Source: PALSA-555 sp963821325
GTDB lineage: Bacteria > Actinomycetota > Acidimicrobiia > IMCC26256 > PALSA-555
DNA length: 64,000 bases
Assembly: GCA_963821325.1 (NCBI GenBank)
Contig: CAWGDC010000001.1
Span: 62,001 to 126,000, forward strand
Direction of reading: 5' to 3'
Part shown: piece after piece, positions 38,456 to 48,375 of the stretch
Layout of the letters: each line of letters starts with the position of its first letter
How positions within the stretch are numbered: the first letter of the stretch is position 1
Made by a program: the position numbers and the translations under genes
Notes under the pieces: generated by a model
Told to the model about the DNA's origin: nothing
Database searches by the model: none
Seen by the model: the letters and a program-made list of their open reading frames with translations, nothing else

Positions 38456-38755
38456 ATGGACGAGCCACCGGAGCTGCAATACAACGGACGCTGGAGGATG
38501 GCTGTCTGGGCCCTCCGAGTGGGGTACGTCGGGCTGGCTGTCGCAATCGCGGGCCTCATCGCGATGTCGTCGGGATCCACGCCGTGGGTCCTGTCCGTCG
38601 GGGTGATCATCTGGCTCGCTGCCGCAGCCGTGACGCTGGCGGGGTTCTTCTGGTCCCGGCACGAGCTTCCTGAGCCACGACCTGGGTACTGGTCGATGCG
38701 GTTCATGCTCATCCACGACACGGTCCACGCCCGGTCGTCGGCCCAGCGGTCCTGA
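38456..38755 (+). CDS. Small two-helix membrane protein
   Basis: 99 residues. After a short polar N-terminus two adjacent helices are visible (VGYVGLAVAIAGLIAMSSG; PWVLSVGVIIWLAAAAVTLA), then an aromatic loop FFWSRHELPEPRPGYWSMRF and a polar end. No family is recognised. It is in the same direction as the methyltransferase that follows, 185 bp away. Confidence 0.6.
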   Translation: MDEPPELQYNGRWRMAVWALRVGYVGLAVAIAGLIAMSSGSTPWVLSVGVIIWLAAAAVTLAGFFWSRHELPEPRPGYWSMRFMLIHDTVHARSSAQRS

Positions 38756-38940
38756 CGGCTCCTCCCTTCTCGGCTGCGTCCGCCATGCGGCAGTCTCCCG
38801 TCTTGTTGACGCGACTGGGATGTACCGATACCAGGCGGGCTTTGCGTATCCCATACCGCCGGATACGAGTGCGTCGGTCGGGAGCGGGGCGTGGTCCGCA
38901 AATGGGTTGCGGGCCGGCTCGGGTCGGACAAGGTTGGAGC

Positions 38941-39684
38941 GTGCCCGAAAACCGATTCGTCGGCGAGATCGCCAGAACCTATGACCAACCCGGGACGGGG
39001 ATGTTCGCTGACGACGTTCTCGAAGCGACCGTCGACTGCCTGGTCGAGTTGACCGGCGGCGGAGCGGCGATGGAGTTCGCTATTGGTACTGGCCGGGTCG
39101 CGGTCCCGTTGGCTGGGCGGGGTGTTGCGGTCGCCGGGATCGAGTTGTCCGCGGACATGCTGGCCGTGCTGCGCTCCAAGCCCGAAGCGGGCAATATCCG
39201 AGCCGTCGAAGGCGACATGGCGGTGACATGCGTGGAGGGCGAGTTCTCCCTCGTGTACTTGGTCTTCAACACGATCACGAACTTGACGTCGCAGGACGAA
39301 CAAGTCGCCTGCTTCGAAAACGCTGCCCGTCACCTTCGCCCCGGTGGCCGCTTTGTCATCGAGTGCCGCGTGCCCGGTCTTCGTCAGTTACCGCCAGGCA
39401 ACGTCGGTGTCCCGTTCGCAGTGACGGAGGACTACATCGGCATCGACGACTTCATGGACCGCACGCACAAGCAGATCTCCCGGTCTCGGCACTTCAACCG
39501 ACGTCGCGATGGCAGCTTCAGCGAATTCACGGCACCGTTCCGATATGTGTGGCCGGCTGAGTTGGACCTGATGGCTCGGATCGCGGGCATGACGCTGGAA
39601 CATCGATGGGCGTGGTGGGATCGCTCGCCGTTCACTGGTGAGAGCCCCTCGCATGTCAGCGTGTGGCGTCTCCCAGACACATAG
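38941..39684 (+). CDS. Class I SAM-dependent methyltransferase
   Basis: 247 residues. SAM-binding motif I is MEFAIGTGRVAVPLAGRGV, the acidic end of strand 2 is GIELS, motif II VEGDMA, motif IV FSLVYLVFNTITNLTS and the post-motif ARHLRPGGRFVIECRVP. The aromatic C-terminus (EHRWAWWDRSPFTGESPSHV) is common in small-molecule methyltransferases of this type. GTG 38941 with GGAG just upstream is the start. Substrate unknown. The gene is followed within 50 bp by the long island repeat. Confidence 0.88.
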   Translation: MPENRFVGEIARTYDQPGTGMFADDVLEATVDCLVELTGGGAAMEFAIGTGRVAVPLAGRGVAVAGIELSADMLAVLRSKPEAGNIRAVEGDMAVTCVEGEFSLVYLVFNTITNLTSQDEQVACFENAARHLRPGGRFVIECRVPGLRQLPPGNVGVPFAVTEDYIGIDDFMDRTHKQISRSRHFNRRRDGSFSEFTAPFRYVWPAELDLMARIAGMTLEHRWAWWDRSPFTGESPSHVSVWRLPDT

Positions 39685-39734
39685 ACGCAGTCACCGACTC
39701 CCCTACGGGTTGGCCCGTCGAGTGTCCCAAGACA

Positions 39735-40086
39735 CCGGATACGGGAACCCCGCTGTGTGCGGGTCTGGGGTCGCCGCCCAACAGGCTGGCAAGGGACCTG
39801 TTTCGCTTTGATGAGCGGCTCTGCGAGCCAGCTCAGACCCGGGGACTGCCCACGTCTGCGTCGATGCAGACGCGGGACGGACGGGGACGGGGTACCACCA
39901 CGGCTGGCACACACAGGTGGCATAGCGGCATCAGTAGCAGAGGAACTCGCCTACCGCGATGGATGCTGCCGCGCGTCAGCCGATGGACCTCGTGCCTGTG
40001 GGGAGGGCATACGTGCCGCTATAGCGCGCACCTCATCCTCCCGTGCGTGTGTCGCGCGCACGTTCTGGCGCGTCCCCAACCGGCAC
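39735..40086 (+). repeat. Island repeat family, full-length copy A (~352 bp)
   Basis: Near-collinear with copy B at 40795-41148, starting CCGGATACGGGA and ending CCGGCAC. Internal landmarks are AACAGGCTGGCAAGGG, TTTCGCTTTGATGAGCGG, a GTACCACCACGGCTGGCAC hairpin, GCATAGCGGCATCAGTAGCA and CGCACGTTCTGGCGCG. No frame looks coding in all copies. The stretch 40087-40380 after it shows nothing else recognisable. Confidence 0.75.
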
Positions 40087-40380
40087 CTCGGGGATAGCCG
40101 CATCGGCGTCACGGCGCCTGTTATGAGACCGCGCGTTCCGCTCGGGTTGGCGTGCCAGCGGGCATGCGGCAGATCTGGGAAGGGGCTCCGCCGGCCCTGG
40201 TAGGCGTGAGGAGGCTCGAGCGGGAAAGGAGCGGCGGCGGTTCAGTCGCCGGCCATGGTCCGATCGAGCTCGACGACGATCACGCGGACGAGCAGAGCCG
40301 ACTACTCGCCGATGAGAACTTCTCCATGTGGGGAAGTCTCGACCGCGCCGCCTTGCGAACCGGGGCCGGAGCCGGGAACC

Positions 40381-40653
40381 TTATCGACTGTCGGCGTTGA
40401 GAACGGGTGTGAACTGGACGTCGTCGGGCGGGGCGATTCCGGCCCCCTTCATCCCTTCGGCCAGCGCACCTTCCGAGAAGCTGCGGAAAGCCTCAGCGCT
40501 GGGCCAGAAGTCCACGATCCCGACTTGGCCGCCGACCTCGTGGGCGGAATGAAAGAGCAGCCCGGCCGGGAGCGCCAGCCCGAGCATCTTGCCGTGCAGA
40601 TCCTGGTAAGTCTTCGGGTCGGCTTTGAGGGTGAACGTGACCATGACCGCCAT
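40381..40653 (-). CDS. Antibiotic-biosynthesis-monooxygenase-like (dimeric alpha/beta-barrel) protein
   Basis: 90 residues: MAVMVTFTLKADPKTYQDLH starts a ferredoxin-like barrel, followed by GLLFHSAHEVGGQVGIVDFW and a helix AEAFRSFSEGALAEGM, the normal layout of ABM/EthD-like proteins. Family members are small oxygenases or binding proteins. It is the only gene between the two full-length island repeats. A second, unrelated-sequence member of the fold is at 48376. Confidence 0.75.
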   Translation of the reverse strand: MAVMVTFTLKADPKTYQDLHGKMLGLALPAGLLFHSAHEVGGQVGIVDFWPSAEAFRSFSEGALAEGMKGAGIAPPDDVQFTPVLNADSR

Positions 40654-40794
40654 CGGCTTCTCCCGTCTGGGGAACTCGGTTCGCGAATCGTACTGGAGCG
40701 CCCGTGCGGTGATCAACTTGCACGAGGCGCCCCCGTGCTCCATGAACCCCGAGACAACGCACCAACGGGTAGCTCCATTACCTGCCTCCGATCG

Positions 40795-41148
40795 CCGGAT
40801 ACGGGAGCCCCAATGTGTGCGGTCTGGGGTCGCCGCCCAACAGGCTGGCAAGGGCCCTGTTTCGCTTTGATGAGCGGCTCTGCGAGCCAGCTCAGACCCG
40901 GGGACTGCCCACTTCTGCGTCGATATAGACGCGCGCCGGACGGGGACGGGGTGCCACCACGGCTGGCACACACAGGTGGCGTAGCGGCATCAGTAGCAGA
41001 GGGACTCCGTACCGCAATGGATGCTGTCGCCCGCATCAGCCGAAGGCCCTCGTGCGAGTGGGGATGCCGTACGTGCCGCTATGTGCGCGCAATCATCCGC
41101 CGCGTGCGTGATCTCGTGCGCACGTTCTGGCGCGCCCCTACCGGCACT
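40795..41148 (+). repeat. Island repeat family, full-length copy B (~354 bp)
   Basis: Second long copy, with the same landmarks in the same order as copy A; differences are scattered point changes and small indels. It ends with CCGGCACT 75 bp before the 3' end of the cyclase-NTPase gene. The two long copies bracket exactly one gene (40381-40653). Confidence 0.75.
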
Positions 41149-41222
41149 TCTAGGAAGCTGGCCGTCGTCGATACGCGCTCTGGGGTGCTCGCCATCTTGC
41201 GGCGCGAACGCGCCCCGGGGGA

Positions 41223-43937
41223 TCACGTGCCGTGCTCGGCGACGAGTCGGTCGATCGTGGTGAAGACGAGTGCGGTGGCGTCTTCCGGCGATAGCTTCGC
41301 CACGCGGGCTCGGGCCGATGCGATGTCCGCCGGCCGTTCGTGGGCGAGCGTGGCGAGGTCCGGGAGACCGAATGCGGCGAGCGGGGCGATGGCGTCGCTT
41401 TCGGCGAGCGCGCCCAGGTCTGCCGCGGCCAACGGGTCAATCGGAACGAGCAAGGCCGCGAGGTCGCTGAGGATGATCGTGAACACGGTGCGTGCGCCGG
41501 CGTCGTCGTAGGAACGAAGCGCCTCCCCGAACGCGGCGAGGCCTTCGGTGACCTGGCCGTTAGCGAATTGGATGTGCCCCACGCTCCCTTTCACGATGTT
41601 GGAAACGATCTGGCGTTGCGTCGTGTCGCTCCGCAGTGCTTCGTCGGCGGCGTCGAGCGCGCGTTTCGGGTCGAGGTGCTTCGCCGTCGTGGTGAGGGCG
41701 AGCAGGGGATAGAGCGAGGCGACCGCGCTGCCCGTCGTGCGTGCGACAGCGAGGGCCTCCTCGGCGGTCCTCAACCCCAGCTCGGGCTCGTGGAATTGCT
41801 GGAACATGCCGAGTTGCGCGAGCAAGAACCCGAGCAGCATCTGATCGCCACCGAGTCGCGCGTGTTCCACAGCCTTCTCGCTCCAGACGGCCGCGCCGGC
41901 AGCGTCACCGTCGAAGATCGCCGGGACTGCTCGCATGAAGATCGCGAGCGTCGATCCGTCGCTGTGCGGTGAGGATTGCACGAGGTCTACGAGCGACCGG
42001 TAGGTCGCCATGTCGCCGTCGAAGTACGCGCGGCTGCCCGTCCAGTAACACGCCTCGGAAAAGCCGAGATGTGATGACGCATCCGGCCGCTTGACTGTCT
42101 CGGCCGCGATTGAACCGAGCTCATCGATCGTGGCGATCGGGAGCATGAACCCGTCGACGTACGGCAGGTCGTGGAAGACCGTCAAGAGGTCGGCGACGCG
42201 GTCGGAGGCGAGCAGCCAGCGTGCCGCAGCAGCAATGTTCGCGGTCTCAGTGTCGAGTCGCTCGAGCGCGTCGAAGCCGACAGGTGTCGCGGCCTCGCCG
42301 CAGAGACGGATCGCGACCGAGAGGTAGTAGCGGCTGTGGTCGTCGCGTGCGGCTTCGGCCGCGCCCGTGGCGTTGAGTTGTTCCGTTGCGTATTGGCGGA
42401 TCATCTCCAACTGTCGGTAGCGGGTGGCGCCGTGGCGTTCGTCGCGCTCCACGAGCGACTTCGCGACCAGCGACGCGAGGAGCTCGACCGCGTCGAACTC
42501 GTCCGCGCCGATCCCAGAGGCGATCGCAACCGCACCGTCGAGGTCGAAACCACCCACGCACACCGAAAGCCGATCGAGCAGCGCCCGTTCGTCGTCGGTG
42601 AGGAGGTCGTAGGACCAGTCGATCGCGGCGCGTAGCGTCTGATGCCGTTCCAGGCGGACACGCCGGCCGCCGGTGAGCAGCCGGAACTGTCTATCGAGGC
42701 GCTTGACGATCTCCGCGGGCGTCATCATGGTGGTCTGTGCCGCGGCGAGCTCGATCGCGAGTGGTATGCCGTCGAGGCGCACGCAGAGGTCATGCACCGA
42801 TTGGCCGTTCTCGGCGTCGACCGAGAACTCGCCGCGCGCTTCGGCGGCGCGCGCGACGAACAACGCGCCCGACTCCGACGCCAATACCGACGTCGCATCG
42901 ACGCCGGCCGGCAACGGCAGCGACGCCAGCGGCGCGACATGCTCACCGCGCACGCCGAGCGCTTCGCGACTCGTGACGAGCACCGACACCCCCGCCGCGC
43001 GTGTGGTCGTGGCGGCGACGAACTCGGCGATCGCGTCGACGAGATGCTCGCAGTTGTCGAGGATCAGCAACAGCTCCTTGCGCTCCAAGTAACGCGGCAA
43101 ACCGTCCGCGACCGACACGCCCTGCGGTGGCGCATAGCCAATCGCCGCGGCAACCGCGTCAGGCAGATCCTCGGGTTCGAGGACCGGCGCGAGCTCGCAG
43201 AACCACACTCCGTCGGCATAGTCAGGAAGGAGTTCGGATCCGACCTGCAACGCCAGGCGGGTTTTGCCCACACCGCCCACACCGACGATCGACACGACCC
43301 GCGCCGATCGCATCTCGTCGGCTACCTGCCGCAACTCCGCGGCGCGGCCCACGAAACTGCTCAGCTCATACGGAAGGTTCGACCGATACGCGTCCAGCGA
43401 CCGCAGCGGCGGGAAGACCGGCGCGTGTCCCGGCGGGTCGACCTGGAACAGATGCACCGGCGACTGCAAATCACGCAGCCGATGCTCGCCCAGATCAACG
43501 AGCGAGCACGAGCCGCGCACGAGCTCCGCGACCGCCGCCGTGCACACAATCTGCCCTCCGTGCGCAGCCGACATCACCCGCGCCGCGCGATTCACATCCG
43601 GGCCGAGGAAATCGCCGTCCTGCTCGGTCGCCTCACCGACGTGCAAACCCATACGGACCCGAAGCGGAGCCAGGGCCGGCCAATCCGCATCCGCCAGCGC
43701 AACCTGCGCCTCCGCCGCAGATCGGGCACCGCGCTCGGGACTCGCGAACGCCGCGAACGCACCGTCGCCCGTGCTCTTCACCACGCGCCCACCCTGCACC
43801 TCGATCGCGTCGCGGACCAACTTGTCGTGCAACGCCAACGCCGCGCGCATCGCCTCGGGTTGTTCCTCCCACAGACGCGTCGAACCCTCGATATCAGTAA
43901 AGAGAAACGTCACGGCTCCTGGGGGAGGCTGCGCCAT
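41223..43937 (-). CDS. Class III nucleotidyl cyclase-domain / STAND-type NTPase regulator
   Basis: 904 residues. Residues 1-170 are a class III cyclase domain: VTFLFTDIEGSTRLWEEQ (first metal Asp), KSTGDGAFAAFAS (second Asp), GLHVGEATEQDGDFLGPDVN and the RAARV helix. Around 220 an NTPase begins (VGVGGVGKTRLALQVGSELL), with LLLILDNCEHLVD (Walker B) and VTSREALGVRGEHV; the C-terminal ~450 residues are helical repeats (TPR-like). This architecture is common in actinobacteria as a signalling protein of unknown input. It probably senses a ligand through the helical repeats. Lies between island repeats at 40795-41148 and 44289. Confidence 0.85.
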   Translation of the reverse strand: MAQPPPGAVTFLFTDIEGSTRLWEEQPEAMRAALALHDKLVRDAIEVQGGRVVKSTGDGAFAAFASPERGARSAAEAQVALADADWPALAPLRVRMGLHVGEATEQDGDFLGPDVNRAARVMSAAHGGQIVCTAAVAELVRGSCSLVDLGEHRLRDLQSPVHLFQVDPPGHAPVFPPLRSLDAYRSNLPYELSSFVGRAAELRQVADEMRSARVVSIVGVGGVGKTRLALQVGSELLPDYADGVWFCELAPVLEPEDLPDAVAAAIGYAPPQGVSVADGLPRYLERKELLLILDNCEHLVDAIAEFVAATTTRAAGVSVLVTSREALGVRGEHVAPLASLPLPAGVDATSVLASESGALFVARAAEARGEFSVDAENGQSVHDLCVRLDGIPLAIELAAAQTTMMTPAEIVKRLDRQFRLLTGGRRVRLERHQTLRAAIDWSYDLLTDDERALLDRLSVCVGGFDLDGAVAIASGIGADEFDAVELLASLVAKSLVERDERHGATRYRQLEMIRQYATEQLNATGAAEAARDDHSRYYLSVAIRLCGEAATPVGFDALERLDTETANIAAAARWLLASDRVADLLTVFHDLPYVDGFMLPIATIDELGSIAAETVKRPDASSHLGFSEACYWTGSRAYFDGDMATYRSLVDLVQSSPHSDGSTLAIFMRAVPAIFDGDAAGAAVWSEKAVEHARLGGDQMLLGFLLAQLGMFQQFHEPELGLRTAEEALAVARTTGSAVASLYPLLALTTTAKHLDPKRALDAADEALRSDTTQRQIVSNIVKGSVGHIQFANGQVTEGLAAFGEALRSYDDAGARTVFTIILSDLAALLVPIDPLAAADLGALAESDAIAPLAAFGLPDLATLAHERPADIASARARVAKLSPEDATALVFTTIDRLVAEHGT

Positions 43938-44288
43938 AACCGAGACGCTACAGACGCCCGTTGCCGGCCGCCCGGAGCCAAGCGCTCAGCTGTGTCGCGC
44001 CCCACAACGGCAATCTCGCCGAGGCGTGGATCGGCCGATGTTCAAGCCGAGCGAACCTCGGAGGAGTGCGCTAATTCCACTCCCTCAGTGGCCCGGAACT
44101 GTCCGAAGTCGTCGATGGCGCTGTCCCCACCGTTTCCAACCATCGCCCGGCAAGGGCGAGCGGATCCGTGTGCAGGCGTTGGTTGGTGTCGCCGATGTGT
44201 CGCCGGATCGGACGAGCTCGCAAGCTTCCGACGTTGGAACACGCCCGTGGACGCTTACGGCGCGCAGATGAGTCGGCGCTCATGAGGG

Positions 44289-44310
44289 GGCATAGCGGCA
44301 TCAGTAGCAA
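44289..44310 (+). repeat. Island repeat family, minimal copy
   Basis: A 22-bp block starting GGCATAGCGGCATCAGTAGC shared with copies at 39919, 40978 and 51690. It sits in the 780-bp non-coding gap between the cyclase-NTPase gene and the ClC gene; I find no gene in 43938-44716. Confidence 0.5.
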
Positions 44311-44716
44311 GGTGCCCGCTGGTCGCATCGCGCGTGGGGCGCCACCCAAGCCCACGGGGGGACCCCGGCGAAACTCGTTCTTGGGCCATCAGCCGCTGGT
44401 GATCGCGTCGCGTGGTTCGAGGACGATCACGGGCGTCTGGGTCGACCGCCGGCCGGCATAGCGACGCCGACGACGATCCGGCCCTCGTTGGTGCCAAATC
44501 GATTCATGGTGCGACCTGCCGCTCTTTCGGCGGGGACTGCTTCTGTCCTGAGGTTCGAGCGAGTGTCGAGTAGACGCTAACCCCCTGTGCCTCTCGGATG
44601 GCTGCGGTGTCGCGGGCCGGAATCACGATGGCGTTCCACAGTTCCTGCTGCGCAGCGGGCGAGCGATCGAGCGTGCTTGACGATTGTGACGACTGGACCT
44701 TCTAGGCTGCGCGGAC

Positions 44717-46033
44717 GTGGCGGTGCGCGGTTCGCGGTGGCGAAAGACCTGGCGATACCTGACCGGCCTTCCCGACCAAATGCGCACACGACGCTGGCAC
44801 CGCGTGCTGTTGCTCTCGGCGTTGACCGGCGTCATCACGGGTCTGGCGATCGCTGGCTTTGACTGGCTTACCGCCCGCACGATCCTCGAGCAGGTCTTCA
44901 AGCTGCCCCGACTCGCCCAAGCCTTCGCCCCGGGCGTCGGCCTGGTGCTGGCCTGGGCCGCGCTGCGCTGGCTGGGCAACAACGCGAGTCCGTCCACCTC
45001 CGAGGAGTACCTGCACGCCTATCACGATCCCGAGCACCCCCTCGATCCTCGCCCCTTTCCAGCTCGAGTGCTGGCCTCGATCGCCACGCTCGGCTTCGGA
45101 GGCGCCATGGGCTTCGAAGGACCATCCATCTATATGGGTGCGGGGATCGGGTCCTTCCTCGAGCGACGCTTCGGGCGCTACCTCACCCAAGACGATCTGC
45201 GGCTGCTGCTGGTGGCGGGCGCCGCGGCGGGTGTCTCGGCGATCTTTAAGGCGCCCGCCACTGGGGCCATCTTCGCCGTCGAGGTGCCCTTTCAAGAAGA
45301 CACCGCAGCGCACGCGCTGCTGCCGGCCCTGATTGGCTCGGCGACGTCGTACTTGACCTACGTCGCGTTCTACGGGACCACACCCCTCTTCGAGATCTCC
45401 GGCCAGCCACACCTCGACGCCGTCCGACTGCTCGGCGCCCTCGGCATTGGCATCCTCGCCGGGCTCGGCGCCCGCGGGTTCGCGCTGGCACTGCGAGCCG
45501 CCAAAGCACACAGCCGACAGGCCAGTGCCAGGTCGAGACTCCTGGTCGGAGGCCTCGGCCTCGCGACGGTCACCGGGCTGTGCTTCGTGCTCTTCAACGA
45601 CGGGCTCACCCTCGGACCCGGCTACCGGGCCATCGCCTGGACCCTCAACCCGAATCGAACCGTCGCGCTCATCGCCGCCCTCTTTGTCCTTCACGCCCTC
45701 GCCACAGTGCTCACCGTCGAGGGAGGCGGCGCCGGGGGGCTCTTCATCCCCCTCTTCGTCCAGGGCTGGCTCCTCGGACGCTTCGTCCAGGGCGTCGCCG
45801 ACACCCACACCAGCTTGTTCCCCGTCATCGGCGCGGCCGCGTTCCTCGGTGCCGGCTACCGCACCCCCATCGCCGGAATCGTCTTCGTCGCCGAAGTCAC
45901 CGGCCGGCCCGGCTTCATCGTCCCCGCCCTCATCGCCACCGCCCTCGCCCAGGTCTTGATGGGCAACTCCTCTGTCACCGCCTACCAACCCATCCGTCGA
46001 CCAGCGCCGCCCAGCGAACCCAACACCTCGTAA
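44717..46033 (+). CDS. ClC-family chloride channel/antiporter
   Basis: 438 residues, the normal core ClC length with no C-terminal CBS domains. The three signature stretches are visible: GFEGPSIYMGAG (GxEGP with the gating Glu, ~residue 134), GGGAGGLFIPLFVQGWLLGR (GxFxP) and GAAAFLGAGYRTPIAGIVFV. The R of the usual GREGP is replaced by F. Presence of the gating Glu fits either a channel or a H+/Cl- exchanger. GTG 44717 is the annotated start. Confidence 0.9.
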   Translation: MAVRGSRWRKTWRYLTGLPDQMRTRRWHRVLLLSALTGVITGLAIAGFDWLTARTILEQVFKLPRLAQAFAPGVGLVLAWAALRWLGNNASPSTSEEYLHAYHDPEHPLDPRPFPARVLASIATLGFGGAMGFEGPSIYMGAGIGSFLERRFGRYLTQDDLRLLLVAGAAAGVSAIFKAPATGAIFAVEVPFQEDTAAHALLPALIGSATSYLTYVAFYGTTPLFEISGQPHLDAVRLLGALGIGILAGLGARGFALALRAAKAHSRQASARSRLLVGGLGLATVTGLCFVLFNDGLTLGPGYRAIAWTLNPNRTVALIAALFVLHALATVLTVEGGGAGGLFIPLFVQGWLLGRFVQGVADTHTSLFPVIGAAAFLGAGYRTPIAGIVFVAEVTGRPGFIVPALIATALAQVLMGNSSVTAYQPIRRPAPPSEPNTS

Positions 46034-46261
46034 CTCCCGCGCCTTCGTCGTCAGCATGCGAACAGGATCGCGTCGACAAACGGCGTCAGAGCCACGACTA
46101 GCCGCCCAGTCTCGCGTCCGATCGCGGCGGGAGAACGCGACCGAAGGGCTTCGGTAACTCCTGGCTTTGCCGCGCATCATCATTGACGCGCGGCGGACAT
46201 GTGCATCCCGACGTTCTTCAACGGTCCACGGACTCGCAAAGTAGCTAACGAAGAACCCGCG

Positions 46262-47830
46262 TCATGTGAAGAGGGCTTGTACTGATTCGGGAAGCGCGTC
46301 AAGGCATTCGCAGGCGTGGGCCGGGGCCGGATGAGGCCGACCAACGCTGTTGAACACCTCCTTTAGTTCGCACTGAGTAATGCGGCTCACCGTCTGGACG
46401 ATGCGAGGGTCCCATTGGGTGCCGGCGTGTTCTTCGAGAATCGCGATGGAGCGGTCGCGACCCATGCCCCTGCGGTAATGGCGGGTATTAGCCATCGCGT
46501 CGTAGGCGTCGCAGACGGCAATGACGCGCGCTTCAAGGGGAATGTCGAGGGCGTGGAGCTGGTCGGGGTAGCCGGTGCCGTCGAGTCGTTCGTGGTGGGC
46601 TCGGACGATCGGCGCAACCTCTTGGAGGCTGGGCACTGCTCGCAGGATCTCATCGCCGATCACGGTGTGGGTTTGGACCTCGGCGTATTGCTCGGGCGTG
46701 AGCGCCCCAGGCGAGGTGAGGATCGTATCGTCGATGCCGATCTTGCCGATGTCGTGTAGAAGCGCGCCCAGAATCAGCCGACGGAGCCGGATCGGTGAGA
46801 GCCGGAGTGCCTCGCCGGTGCGGCCCGCGAGCTCCGCGACGCGTCCGACGTGGTCGCGGGTGATTTGGTCCTTGCGTTCGAGAGCGGCGACGAAGTCGTG
46901 CACGACCGGGGCGAGTCCGACCTCGAACGCTACGAGCGGGTCTCGTGTCAGGACGGGGTCCAGGACGCTGCTCACCGTTTGACGTAGGTCGGGTGCGAGC
47001 CACAGCGCGCCGAGGACCCCGAACACGCCGGTGATGTCCAGTGCGTGTACCACCCACCAGCCGATACTGAACGGCTCGCGACCCAACCAGACGGTGGACG
47101 TCAAGGCCAAGAACGCGACGGCGATCGACGCGCCGAGAAATGCACCGCGTTGCGAGATCCAATACAGCCGCAGCTCACGCCACGACACCACCGTCAGCGC
47201 CGAGAAGCACACCACCATGACGACCAGCGGCACCGCGCTGCGTGGTGCTGGCGCAGCAACGAGATTCGGGGCAATCAGCAACCCCACCGCGAGAACCGTC
47301 ACGGCCGCCATGCAGCTCGTGGTCCACACCTGCCAATGTCTGGCCAAGGTGCGCCCCAGCAGCGAGCGCGGCACGACGAGTGGCACACACGTCATGGCCG
47401 CGGCCGGCCCCGCGAATAACACCGAAAGCGTCACCGCCGAATTCGGCCCGTACCACACGCCAGGGGCTGTGAGCCCATGCACGAGCGGCAACACCGACAC
47501 GCAGTACATCGCCGCGCCCAACAGGCCCAGCTCGGCACGGCCCCGCCGATACGCACGAACCAACACCGGCACCGCGGCCAGCGCGCACAAGCTGGCCGCG
47601 ACGGTCACGATCACGAACAGACCAACCGGCGAGGTCCACGTGTCATGAGACAGCGGACCGACCAGCAACCACCCCTCGAGGAGCACCCCGCCAGCTACTA
47701 CGGACAACCACAGCACCAGCCCAGGCCGCCGACCCCACGCCATAGCGTCATATCGGACAGTCGACACGGGGTCCTTAAGCCCACCGCGGGCCGTCGTGAG
47801 CGGTTCAACCTCTGGAGAAGGTGTCTGCAT
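46262..47830 (-). CDS. HD-GYP domain protein with multi-pass N-terminal sensor
   Basis: 522 residues. The N-terminal ~290 contain about eight helices (LVLWLSVVAGGVLLEGWLL; LGLLGAAMYCVSVLPLVHGL), then a linker and an HD-GYP domain: DHVGRVAEL, the HD pair in LLHDIGKIGI (~360), HTVIGDEIL, the HHERLDGTGYP block (~411) and RVIAVCDAYDAM. This is a cyclic-di-GMP phosphodiesterase fold. Metal ligands are all visible, so it is probably active. ATG 47830 touches a tRNA-like fragment immediately upstream. Confidence 0.88.
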   Translation of the reverse strand: MQTPSPEVEPLTTARGGLKDPVSTVRYDAMAWGRRPGLVLWLSVVAGGVLLEGWLLVGPLSHDTWTSPVGLFVIVTVAASLCALAAVPVLVRAYRRGRAELGLLGAAMYCVSVLPLVHGLTAPGVWYGPNSAVTLSVLFAGPAAAMTCVPLVVPRSLLGRTLARHWQVWTTSCMAAVTVLAVGLLIAPNLVAAPAPRSAVPLVVMVVCFSALTVVSWRELRLYWISQRGAFLGASIAVAFLALTSTVWLGREPFSIGWWVVHALDITGVFGVLGALWLAPDLRQTVSSVLDPVLTRDPLVAFEVGLAPVVHDFVAALERKDQITRDHVGRVAELAGRTGEALRLSPIRLRRLILGALLHDIGKIGIDDTILTSPGALTPEQYAEVQTHTVIGDEILRAVPSLQEVAPIVRAHHERLDGTGYPDQLHALDIPLEARVIAVCDAYDAMANTRHYRRGMGRDRSIAILEEHAGTQWDPRIVQTVSRITQCELKEVFNSVGRPHPAPAHACECLDALPESVQALFT

Positions 47831-47879
47831 TGGTGGGCGTTGAGGACTCGAACCCGGCTTCCGCCTTGCAAGGGCGGGT
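47831..47879 (-). other. tRNA 3'-half-like fragment (TGC anticodon arm)
   Basis: On the minus strand this shows an anticodon arm CCGCC-CTTGCAA-GGCGG (anticodon TGC, Ala), a T-loop TTCGAGT and the end CGCCCACCA. The T-stem pairs poorly, one base is missing near the acceptor, and no D-arm is found upstream, so it is not functional. Its end abuts the start codon of the HD-GYP gene. A likely footprint of integration at a tRNA gene. Confidence 0.5.
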
Positions 47880-48375
47880 CAGGCGCCCGCGAAGACCTGG
47901 TCAGACCCCGCGAGGTTCAGCGCGGCCGTCGCCCAGGCCCGCTCTTGAACCCAGACGGGCGGAGCTCAAGTACGGGCGGTATCGAAGAGCAGGTACCGCA
48001 CCCCGATCACCCCATCTCTGATCTCAGCTCAGTCCTCAGTCTGCAAGCCCCCAACGCTGCGGGGGGGTGTCGCAGGGGTCGCCCTGGACTAGCCGAGTGG
48101 CGTGGTCACCTTCTTGTTCACCGATAGGTCAGATCGCCACCTGCTCGACACGTCACAGCACCGGGAGAGAACACCCGACGCCACGACCTGCCGTGCCATC
48201 GCTCAGCAAGGGCGGCACACGGGGTATGCACCAGGAGCACCGATCGGCACGTTCCGGCGGACCGGAACGTCAGCCGTGGAGAGTCAGGCGCTGCCAGCGA
48301 GCGCGTGAAGCGCGCGGTCCTCACCGAGCGCGAAGCGACGGATCTCGTCGCGCCTCATAGCGCGGCCGCGGCGAG
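47880..48375. other. Gene-poor segment with a tiny cyclase-start remnant
   Basis: I find no gene here. At 48102 on the plus strand the short frame VVTFLFTD reproduces the first strand of a class III cyclase domain like the one at 43937, then diverges at once (RSDRHLL). This suggests a deletion remnant of a second cyclase-type regulator. Confidence 0.3.

Noticed and set aside
40255..41511. 418-codon plus-strand frame crossing the ABM gene and a repeat copy
   Set aside because: Runs antisense to two supported genes and through a non-coding repeat; only base composition keeps it open.
44255..44497. Minus-strand ORF in the gap upstream of the ClC gene
   Set aside because: Pro/Arg/Ser-rich with no domain; overlaps a repeat copy. 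A neighbouring frame (TPVIVLEPRDAITSG) was too short to assign.
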